DNA of 64,000 bases from positions 1,426,001 through 1,490,000 of the forward strand of contig JBBELK010000386.1 in assembly GCA_037783545.1 (NCBI GenBank), in the 5' to 3' direction. The notes below the pieces were generated by a model. That model saw nothing but the letters and a program-made list of their open reading frames with translations, was not told the origin of the DNA and ran no database searches. This document shows positions 22,900-31,799 of this stretch, piece by piece; the first letter of the stretch is position 1; each line of letters begins with the position of its first letter. This DNA is from Henricia sp. BOLD:AAB3569. Lineage: Eukaryota; Echinodermata; Asteroidea; Spinulosida; Echinasteridae. The position numbers were made by a program, and so were the translations under genes.

Positions 22900-23525
22900 C
22901 CGCCCACTGTGCACTTTCGACCAATCAAATTCTGGAATTGTGGGCCAGCGAGGCCGCAAGAGCGGAGGGATATAGAAAATATTGCGCTGTGCACGGACAC
23001 CGGCTCGAACTGGTTTGGCCGACGCCATTTGCTTCAGTAAAATTTCGGACAAGGAACTTCGGTGCACCGAACTGTCCGTTTTTCCACAGAATTCTCCACC
23101 AAAAATGTGAAAAACTTTCGCCATTTAACGAAATTTTGTCAGCAAGTGGTTTTATATTTCGTGTCTTGGACCGTGTGCGTCAGAAAAAGTCTCCGCTTCA
23201 AAACTTTGCGTGGTTTTGTCGGCGACCCGTTGTGAAAAACTTCAGCCGGCCGGTCGCTTCTTCACGAGGTTTTTCCGAGCGGCCACAAACGTCAAGTCAC
23301 CCGGGGCATGCTCCGCGGAGTGTGTTGTGAACTGTAGGCCTAGCCTATACACAAATTGAACTTGGTACGAACACTGAACTTGAACGCAGGCGTCGCTTAC
23401 ATCCTCGGTGAACTGAGCATCGAACTGGAATATAATTTTCTCCGGATTAATATGTTTGCAAATGTGACTTTTTGTGAGGTATGTCTTCAAGAATTGTGCA
23501 AAATTTTGTGTAAACTTCAAGATTG
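22900..23525 (+). promoter_or_regulatory. CpG-rich block with possible 5' exon
   Basis: GC and CpG content rise sharply against the AT-rich surroundings. On the plus strand the block ends in TCAAGATTG|GTGAGT, a good donor. This fits a promoter and untranslated first exon of an unknown plus-strand transcript. On the minus strand the 23124 ATG opens ~75 codons of non-repeat sequence without a clear donor. No homology is recognised, so it remains a guess. Confidence 0.3.
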
Positions 23526-24031
23526 GTGAGTGGAAAAATCTTCTCTCTCTTTACCCCCTTGATGTATTTTTGTCCCGAGATGGTCACAATCCAATTCTCA
23601 ATAGTCTAAAAAGCTAGGCCCATTATTCAAGTTTTTCTAGATTAAAAAATTTTCTAAATTAAAAAACAAATCGTTTCTTTCGAGTACAACATTTCTTCGT
23701 TTTGTTTTTAATGTTAAATTGTTTTTGTATAACCACGAAAGATCATCCCGTTTGAGTAAAATATTTTTAATTTAATTTTCAAATTTCGCAATGAAAAAAC
23801 AAATCGTCGTCTATGTGATGTGACCAACTCGGGAAAAAATAGCGTTCCCCACCCCCTTTTTTAACCATTGTTTTTAATTTTTGGTACTAAGGTACTGAGC
23901 TACATTGTATATTATTAACAATGATTCGACGTTCGTTTAAATACAAAATTTTCGTTTTTCTTATTTCGGGAAAAATTAATTATACGAGTCCCCCTTTTTT
24001 ACCATGAATTTTTTGTACTAGGTTCTAGGCT

Positions 24032-24817
24032 AAAATACCAAGAACGACCGTCCCGTTTGAGTAAATTATTTTTCGTTTTCACATTTCGCAAAATTGTTGA
24101 AATAAATCGTCACCAACTCGGTAAAATATTATTTTTCCCCTTTTTTTTACCGTTGTTTTAATTTTTGACTCTAGGAATGTTTTCGTTTTTCATATTTCGC
24201 AAAAAAAAGTCGTTGTCCAGTTGTGACCAACGTTAAAACATGTACATGTACATGTACCAAGATGGGAAATTTTTGTTTGCGATAATGTTGAAATATAAAA
24301 AATAAAATATTCTCGTTTTCGTATTTCCCATAAGAAAAAATCCCCTTTAATTTTCCACACGGTCCCCTCTTCTGGCCCCCAAATACGACTCGCACAAAAT
24401 ACCAAGAACGACCGTCCCGTTTAAGTAAATTATTTTTCGTTTTCACATTTCGCAAAATTGTTGAAATAAATCGTCACCAACTCGGTAAAATATTATTTTT
24501 CCCCTTTTTTTTACCGTTGTTTTAATTTTTGACTCTAGGAATGTTTTCGTTTTTCATATTTCGCAAAAAAAGTCGTTGTCCAGTTGTGACCAACGTGGAA
24601 ATTTTTTTACCCATTTTTTTCATTGTTTTATTGTTGTGTACAAGGTACTGAGCTATTGTTAAAACATGTACATGTACCAAGATGGGAAATTTTTGTTTGC
24701 GATAATGTTGAAATATAATAAATAAAATATTCTCGTTTTCGTATTTCCCATAAGAAAAAATCCCCTTAAATTTTCCACACGGTCCCCTCTTCTGGCCCCC
24801 AAATACGACTCACACAA
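24032..24817. repeat. Tandem duplication of a ~365-bp unit
   Basis: Unit 1 (24032-24396) and unit 2 (24397-24817) are nearly identical: AAAATACCAAGAACGACCGT, GTCGTTGTCCAGTTGTGACC and CCCCTCTTCTGGCCCCCAAA occur in both. Unit 2 carries a ~55-bp insertion (about 24595-24657). A more diverged upstream relative spans ~23690-24030. Frames that open across it are repeat-derived. Confidence 0.85.
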
Positions 24818-25122
24818 AATGCCACTGCTAAAAAAATGTAGCATTTAATCCCATCCTATTCATTCAATAACTCTTCGCATATTTTCTCTTGCCAAACCAA
24901 GTTTTTCTGAATGTATTACATACCTTTCTTACTTTTCCTGGCACGCGCCGGCCGATGAATAAACAAAAAGGCCGGCGCGTGCTGGTGGGCGTGGCTATAA
25001 AGTGTACGATATCGACTCTGATTGGTTGAAAAGTTGAAGCCAGGTGCAGCCACCCGACAATCACATTGTCAAGTTCTGGCTCGATGCCCAGGCCGGGAGT
25101 ACTCGGTAACCGGCCAGGCATG

Positions 25123-25263
25123 CACATGGAAATATATAGCCTACATGTACATGAATGTTTTATACAAGGAGGCCCCCAAGGTTGATTAATGTGCATGGAA
25201 ATATATAGCCTACATGTACATTAATGGTTTTATACAAGGAGGCCCCCTCGAGGTTGATTAATG
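25123..25263. repeat. Tandem duplication of a ~70-bp unit
   Basis: GCATGGAAATATATAGCCTA, TACATGTACAT, GTTTTATACAAGGAGGCCCC and GGTTGATTAATGTG occur twice in direct order, with only a few differences. Confidence 0.85.
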
Positions 25264-25944
25264 TGTAAAAGTAATTTATTCCATGAAATCTAGTATCAAC
25301 TATAATTCAAAAATTGCAGGAACATTTATACTTATAGCGTGAAACATTGCTGTATTTTACTGATAATGTACATGCACCACCAGCCTTATACCTTATTTTA
25401 ATTATACCGTGTATTTAAATCGCAGTACATAGAACATAAATAATAGTTAAAATAGTTAATTGACTAATTAAGAAATAGGCACATACGACTTTAAATATAG
25501 TAGGACCAGGCAGTGTTCCAATGGAAAGTTGCCCCATTTTTCGGTTATTTAAGTTTCACTAAAAATGCTGGCACAATCACACCACGTGCTTTCGGGATTT
25601 TTTTTCTTCAATAAAATTAATTTCGAAAATAATGCTTGTTAAATATTAAATGCTAGAAAATGATAAAATGATAACAGAAATGTAATATTTACAAAAGCTA
25701 ACGATATTAAATCACAAACTATAATTATGGTTATACATTTCGTCGGGGTTTGCAGCGTTCGCTTGCGTTCAGCAGCGTTTATCTGCATATAGGCTGTGCA
25801 GCATTAGAAAGCACTGTGCAGCGTGATCACGTTCGTAAACGAGTTGAGTTTGAATGTGTGATATTAAAAATAAATCAATAAAACATAATCGATAAACAGC
25901 ACATGCGCGCTTAAAATCAAATATAGTAGCATTTTTTTCGCGAT

Positions 25945-26070
25945 ATCGTCTGCTAAAAAAGGGAACCCAAATCTAGGTCAGTTAGTGCTATTAGCCTTGC
26001 CCGGGCTTAGAATAGCTTAGGTTAGGGAAGCAGTTAGTGTAGTGGGTTTCCCATTTTTTTCGCAGACGAT
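25945..26070. mobile_element. Inverted element ATCGTCTGC..GCAGACGAT, copy 1
   Basis: ATCGTCTGC at the left and GCAGACGAT at the right, with inner AAAAAAGGGAACCC / GGGTTTCCCATTTTTTT. It belongs to the larger duplicated segment; its counterpart is 28044-28184. Confidence 0.7.
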
Positions 26071-26356
26071 TTTAGGCACTTGCGCTATTTTCCGGCATCC
26101 ATTTCTATTGCTCAATTATGTTATATATTGGTCACCGCATTCGGTTGGAGCACTTGTAATAAGCAAGGATACATTGAAACACAAACAATCATTCAGTACA
26201 CTGCAGGGTAAAAAAAAAAACAATACAGTTGTGTGAAAATGAGGTGAATATGTGAACGTGGATGCTGCTGCAAGCGTTTTATTATTATTATTTTTATTAT
26301 TTTTTGTAAGCAGCTGCAATCGGCAAAGCGAGGCTGCAGCGTGCGCACAGCACCGC

Positions 26357-26383
26357 GGGGGGGGGGGGGGGGGGGGGGGGGGG
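26357..26383 (+). repeat. 27-nt poly-G run
   Basis: An unbroken run of 27 G follows ACAGCACCGC. It is capable of G-quadruplex formation. Length may be inexact because such runs assemble poorly. At the matching place in copy 2 (28375-28410) there is only a G-rich but mixed sequence. Confidence 0.85.
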
Positions 26384-26811
26384 ATATTACTCACTAACTG
26401 GGGTTCAAGTTTAATAATCACTACTGCAGATGGAACTAGATACTCGCTGTTTCCGAAACATCACAAGATCTAATAATAATAACCCTTGCACTTAAACCTA
26501 ATTTAGAGGAACAGTTTGCATATAATTATTCCAAAACAAATGGACACACAATAATGATAATTATGGATAACAAAACGCCCGAAAGTTACGTGGTGTGAGA
26601 AAAAATGTCTGTAGATAACAAAAATTGGGACTTCCATGGAATACTGCTTCCTTTACTTTAATCATGAAACCGAGAGGATCAAGAGGAGCATCACACGATG
26701 GATCAAGGACAATCTTAAAGAAATACGATGATGATTATAATATACGAATAATTATTATCCAAGAATTAAATTTATTAACATGCCAATTATTGACAGCCCA
26801 AAGCGAACTAT

Positions 26812-27200
26812 AGCAATGCCTTGTGCATTGAAGAAGCAGACGTCAGCAATGCCTGGTGCGTTGATTTATGAAGACAAGAACTTTATTATTAATACCCCAC
26901 GGTAGTTACTATTCCTTATTGAGAAAAACTGGGCTGTTCACAATGTTTAAATTATAAGTTGGGTCTCCAGCAGTGCCTGGTGCACTGAAGCAGTCTGCCG
27001 TAGACAATGCCTTGTGCGTTGCATTTCATAATTACACAATGTATGAATATTATAATTGTAAAAAACTCTTTAATTCAACAAACAGTCCCAAGCAATGCAG
27101 CATTGAAATGATAGGCTTCGGCAATGCCTGGTGCATTGCATTATGTAAATGAATTAATTTTATTAAATCCTTTCACAAACTAGCAATGCTGCATTGAAAC
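26812..27200 (+). repeat. Array of short perfect hairpins, copy 1
   Basis: Hairpins such as GCAATGCCTTGTGCATTG (26812), CAGTGCCTGGTGCACTG (26971), CAATGCCTTGTGCGTTG (27015), GCAATGCAGCATTG (27092) and GCAATGCTGCATTG (27185) recur. They come mostly in pairs joined by a ~15-nt linker resembling GCAGT(A)GGCCGTC or GTAGGCTGACC. Pairing is kept where sequence differs (CAGTGC/GCACTG versus CAATGC/GCATTG). Confidence 0.75.
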
Positions 27201-27317
27201 TGTAGGCTGACCGCAATCTTTGTAATGTCTATTGTATTTTTATTGTTTGTATGCAAGGCTTCTCTATTTGTACGTATTATATATGAGGGGCCTCCACAGA
27301 GGCTGCGTGCTCGCTAA

Positions 27318-27540
27318 ACATCAAATTCAAGATTTCAAGATCAGCCTAAGCAAGACGGTTCCTTCGCAAGGCTTCTCAGCTCCTCCAAACGTCTCCATCT
27401 CTAACCTATCTCCTTCGATGCTAAACAGAGACCTCTCCATCAAATTCAATATTTCAAGATCAGCCTAAGCAAGACGGTTCCTTCGCAAGGCTCCTCATCT
27501 CCTTCAAACATCTCCATCTCTAACTCCTTAGATGCTGAAG
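27318..27540 (+). repeat. Tandem duplication of a ~115-bp unit
   Basis: ATTTCAAGATCAGCCTAAGC, AAGACGGTTCCTTCGCAAGG and CATCTCTAAC occur twice in direct order. The block separates the two copies of the 1.6-kb segment. Confidence 0.85.
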
Positions 27541-28043
27541 ATAGAACCTAGAAATATTGTAGTTAAATCCCCTAGTTTGCATGGCAGTGTTTCAAATGTT
27601 CGATCCATTTGTCGGTATTTCTATTTCACAAACAACCGCACCACATGTTTTCGTGATTTGTTTTTTTTAAATTAAAAATAATTTTAAAAACGCAATAATG
27701 AGTAAACGTGTTGTCTAAAAAATCAAATTATAAAATTAAATAATCTATAAAAACAAATAATTAACTCGACAGTGTCTGGGACATTGTCCAAAAATGAAAT
27801 GCACGAAATTTATGATGGGGTTCTTGCATAAATATTACAAATTAGGCTGGGGTGCTTTTCACGCTTGTCCCACATGGTTGCAGCGTTCAGCAGCGTTCGG
27901 CAGCGTTCAGTAGGCTGTATGAACGAGTGTTAAAGCGAGATCAGTATGAATGGGTAATTACAACATACAACCAATAATTGTACACAAATCACGTACACTC
28001 GTAATCATGAAGCGCGTTATGCTGAAACACAGTTTTGCGCGCT

Positions 28044-28184
28044 TGCTTCTGTCGAAAATGGGAAACCTACGTAGTTAGATTTACATGTAGTTAGGTTGTA
28101 GGGCCTACTACATGTAGCTTAGGATCAGGTTAGAATAGGTTAGAATAGGTCAGGTGCCGTAGGTTTCCCGTTTTCGCAGAAGTT
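28044..28184. mobile_element. Inverted element, copy 2
   Basis: CTTCTGTCGAAAATGGGAAA with CCTACG at the left, CGTAGGTTTCCCGTTTTCGC with AGAAG at the right; the same layout as 25945-26070. It encloses repeated TTAGAATAGGT. Confidence 0.7.
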
Positions 28185-28616
28185 GTCGATACTTTTTTTG
28201 TGTTTGGCGCAGTTCGATTACTTCGATATATAAATTTACATATACAAATAAATAAACTGGGATATGAATGTATGTGTGTATGTCAGTGCGTGTGTTTCGC
28301 AAAGGGGCCAAAGCAGCGAACAGCCGTCAAGCAGCTACAACAAGCAAAGCGAGGCTAGCGCATGCGCAGTGCATTGGGGAAGGGGTTATAGGGTGAGGCG
28401 GTGGGCCCTTCAAATTCATTTGGGTTCAAGTCAAAATAGTGAAAAATTAATTGGGGAGCAATATAAATTCCATAATCTAAGTGTTAACAATTTTAACTTT
28501 TGTGAAAACACCCGAAATGTGTGGTGCGGAAAGTGCCAGCAACACGAAAACGAAACAAAAAATTTATACGTATTTGGAACACTGCTGCAATTAAATAAAA
28601 TTATAAATATGGTCCC

Positions 28617-29105
28617 TAGCAGTGCCTTGTGCACTGAAACAGTAGGCCGTCTGCAATGCCTGGAGCATTGCTTTATTTATGCAAGAAATATAATGAATAT
28701 TATAATTGACATGAATATTATAATTGAACCTTTCAACGGAGAATCCCAACAATAGGCAGTCCACAATGCCTGATGCATTGCATAATTTAAAAACAGCCCC
28801 TAGCAATGTTGCATTGGAATCGTCGTAGTCAGTCCAGTCCCTAGCAGTGCCTTGTGCACTGAATCAGTAGGCCTCCCGCAATGCCTTGAGCGTTGGTTAT
28901 GCAAAAATGTTTTGAATATATGAATATTATAACTGTATAAAAAACACGAACAACCACTAACAATGCAGCATTGAAATGATAGGCTGTCCGCAATGCCTGG
29001 TGCGTTGCATTATGCAAATACATGAATATATGAATTAATTATATATCCTTGTACAGTACCGTAATTGTATATAGATCCCTCCCACAAACTAGCAATGCTG
29101 CATTG
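28617..29105 (+). repeat. Array of short perfect hairpins, copy 2
   Basis: CAGTGCCTTGTGCACTG at ~28620 and ~28846, GCAATGCCTGGAGCATTGC at ~28652, CAATGCCTGATGCATTG at ~28762, GCAATGCCTGGTGCGTTGC at ~28991 and GCAATGCTGCATTG at ~29092. Linkers are again GTAGGCCGTC, GTAGGCCTCCC or GATAGGCTGTCC. Pair order and linker are kept between the arrays. Confidence 0.75.
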
Positions 29106-29369
29106 AAACTGTAGGCTGACCGCAATTGAAATTATTCGTATTTTTATTGTAATGGTTAGTATTAATTTTATTGTATGTAGATATTTACATGAAAGACCTC
29201 TGCAAAAAAAGAGGTGACTTTCAAAAAGAAAACAATTGGAAAAGAAAACAATTTCTTGAATCCCCGCCCCCGATCGCTCTCCCCCACCCCCAACCGAAAT
29301 CAAATTATTGTTTGTTTGGTGTGTTTATTTGGTGTGTGTGGTTATTTCTAAATCATATATTTTTTTGTC

Positions 29370-29755
29370 TCCACTGGCTCCCCATCCGGCAACGCATCAC
29401 ATTCAAACTCCTTCTTATTGCATATCAATCCTTGCACAACATGGCTCCAGACTACATTCAACAACTAACAACACCTTATGTTCCAGTACGTCAGCTGCGA
29501 TCTAGCGATGCAAGCCTGCTGACTGTTCCACCATCCAGACTCAAATCGTTCGGCGACAGAAGGTTTTCAGTAGCAGCTCCACAAATTTGGAATCAGCTTC
29601 CTATCTCTATCAGACAACAACTAAATATTGCCATGTTCAAATCACATCTCAAAACATACCTCTTCAATCAAGCATTTCACATGTAATCCTATATGCCATA
29701 GCGCGGCGAATAGCTATTAGCTAAATGCTTGCGCTTTACAAGATTTATTATTATT
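29370..29755 (+). mobile_element. LINE 3' fragment (end of reverse transcriptase ORF)
   Basis: A frame ending with TAA at 29686 gives LHWLPIRQRITFKLLLIAYQ and then GDRRFSVAAPQIWNQLP and FKSHLKTYLF. This is the familiar C terminus downstream of the reverse transcriptase domain in CR1/L2/jockey-type non-LTR elements. An untranslated tail with GCGCTTTACAAG and ATT repeats follows. The element is 5' truncated and dead. Confidence 0.9.
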
Positions 29756-30612
29756 ATTCGTCACGACCCACTTCGAAAATAAGAAAAATCTCGTCGCCAA
29801 ATCTCGCCTCTAAATCTCGTCGCCAAATATCTCTGGTCGTTTCGTCACGACCAAATTCGAAAATAAGAAAAATCTCGTCGCCAAATATCGCCTCTAAATC
29901 TCGTCGCCAAATATCTCTGGTCGTTTTGTCACGACCAAATTCGAAAATAAGAAAAATCTCGCCTCTAAATATCGTCGCCAAATATCTCTGGTCGTTTCGT
30001 CACGACCCAATTCTGATATAAGAACAATTTCGTCGCAAAATCTCGTTTCCAAATCTCGCCTCTAAATCTCGTCGCCAAATATCTCTGGTCGTTTCGTCAC
30101 GACCAAATTCGAAAATAAGAAAAATTTCGTTGCAAAATCTCGTCGCAAAATCTCGCCTCTAAATCTCGTCGCCAAATATCTCTGGTCGTTTCGTCACGAC
30201 CCAATTCTGATATAAGAACAATTTCGTCGCAAAATCTCGTTTCCAAATCTCGCCTCTAAATCTCGTCGCCAAATATCTCTGGTCGTTTCGTCACGACCCA
30301 CTTCGAAAATAAGAAAAATCTCGTCGCAAAATCTCGCCTCTAAATCTCGTCGCCAAATATCTCTGGTCGTTTCGTCACGACCCAATTCTGATATAAGAAC
30401 AATTTCGTCGCAAAATCTCGTTTCCAAATCTCGCCTCTAAATCTCGTCGCCAAATATCTCTGGTCGTTTCGTCACGACCCACTTCGAAAATAAGAAAAAT
30501 CTCGTCGCCAAATCTCGCCTCTAAATCTCGTCGTCAAATATCTCTGGTCGTTTCGTCACAACCAAATTCAAAAATAAGAAACGTTTCGTCGCCAAATATC
30601 TCTGGTTGTTTC
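29756..30612 (+). repeat. ~100-bp tandem repeat, about nine units
   Basis: Units contain GGTCGTTTCGTCACGACC (a short hairpin), TTCGAAAATAAGAAAAATCT or its TTCTGATATAAG variant, and two or three CTCGTCGCCAAAT/CTCGCCTCTAAAT sub-repeats. The array begins at the LINE tail. Open frames on both strands are a property of the repeat. Confidence 0.9.
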
Positions 30613-30723
30613 GTATGAACATGAAATGTGTTTTGCTATGAACATCATGTGTTTTTCTATTATCAAAATGTGTTTTGCTATTGTATGTGCATCTACATTG
30701 TAATGTGTTTCGCTATGAACATC

Positions 30724-30881
30724 TTAAGCGGGCCTCCCACTGTGCGATTTTGGCCACGAATGTCCTACGAATTGGTACGATTATCGGAGACTGCCTATAG
30801 ACTCTACACACAATCGTACCCAATCGTACCTAATCGTGCCTAATTCGTGGCCAAAATCGCACAGTGGGAGGCCTGCTTTAA
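30724..30881. mobile_element. TTAA palindromic MITE with GCGGGCCTCCCACTG ends
   Basis: TTAAGCGGGCCTCCCACTGT at the left and CAGTGGGAGGCCTGCTTTAA at the right. The arms continue with GCGATTTTGGCCACGAAT / ATTCGTGGCCAAAATCGC and meet near the centre. TTAA target-type ends. Confidence 0.85.
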
Positions 30882-31374
30882 TGTGTTTCGCTATAAACAT
30901 CAATTCGGTTGCGCCATGAACTTCATTTCGGTTGCGCTTTGAACATCAATTCCAGGCGCGGATCCAGTAGTAATCATATCTGAAGTGGGGAGTTTGCTAT
31001 GTTAAACAGCGCCCTCTTGTGTCGAGGGTGAACTTGAAAAAGTTGTACGTGGTGGTGACGTGCATGTGTAAAGTTTTTGCGCTTGTAATGTGTAAAACTA
31101 AAATGCTCTTTAACTGGTAATATTTCGTCACGGTGCCCATCTGATAATTTGTTAACACCCGCGGCCCGCACCTCCCCGCCCCCCTCTCCGACCCCATTGT
31201 GTGGGCTGCCATTTGTGTTTCTAGAATCTGTTGTTTTTAAAACTGGGGCCATGCATGTTTGTAACTTTTAAGTTTTTTAATTTATACCACATATTCCGTC
31301 GTAACTCGGCACTCGCACGTAAAAAGTCTGTAAGTCCGGCAAAGAACTTTACCGGCACTAGGAACTTCGCCAAC

Positions 31375-31745
31375 CGTCGTCTGCGCACCGCCTACGGTCG
31401 TCTGCGCACCGCGTACCGTCGTCTGCGCACCGCGTACCGTCGTCTGCTCACCGCGTACCGTCGTCTGCGCACCGCGTACCGTCGTCTGCTCACCGCGTAC
31501 GGTCGTCTGCTCACCGCGTACCGTCGTCTGCGCACCGCTTACGGTCGTCTGCTCACCGCGTACCGTCGTCTGCGCACCGCGACGTACGGTCGTGTGCTCA
31601 CCGCGTACCATCGTCTGCGCACCGCGTACGGTCGTCTGCTCACCGCGTACCGTCGTCTGCGCACCGCCTACGGTCGTCTGCGCACCGCGTACGGACGTCT
31701 GCTCACCGCGTACCGTCGTCTGCGCACCGCGTATCGTCGCATGTT
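31375..31745 (+). repeat. 21-bp GC-rich minisatellite
   Basis: About 17 units of GTCGTCTGCGCACCGCGTACC with variants (GCTCACC, TACGG). The period is a multiple of three, so frames stay open on both strands (RRLRTAY repeats on plus). No start context, splice sites or homology support coding. Confidence 0.9.
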
Positions 31746-31799
31746 CAGCCAAGTATAAAATGGTAAGAAATTGTCAATAGGTAAGAGGTAGAAAGTTAT

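Larger units (their letters stand above)
25500..29160. repeat. Diverged tandem duplication of a ~1.6-kb segment
   Basis: Segments ~25500-27250 and ~27590-29160 share the same ordered blocks: CACACCACGTG..TTTCGGGATTT; clusters of CAGCGTTC/CAGCAGCGTT; an inverted GGGAAACC..GGTTTCCC element; AAGCGAGGCT(G)..CGCA; arrays of short hairpins; and the end ACTAGCAATGCTGCATTGAA followed by CTGTAGGCTGACCGCAAT. No protein is recognised. This looks like two copies of one unknown non-autonomous element or a local segmental duplication. Confidence 0.65.

Noticed and set aside
22619-23330. Possible small genes in overlapping frames of 88-139 codons
   Set aside because: No homology, no paired splice sites, and partly within a duplicated repeat; kept only as a promoter-like block.
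26116-26473. Open frames with poly-Pro or poly-Gly
   Set aside because: Caused by the 27-G run and flanking low-complexity sequence.
29754-30427. Coding frames on the minus strand (RDIWRRDLEAR repeats)
   Set aside because: They come from the ~100-bp tandem repeat; no splice sites, start context or homology.
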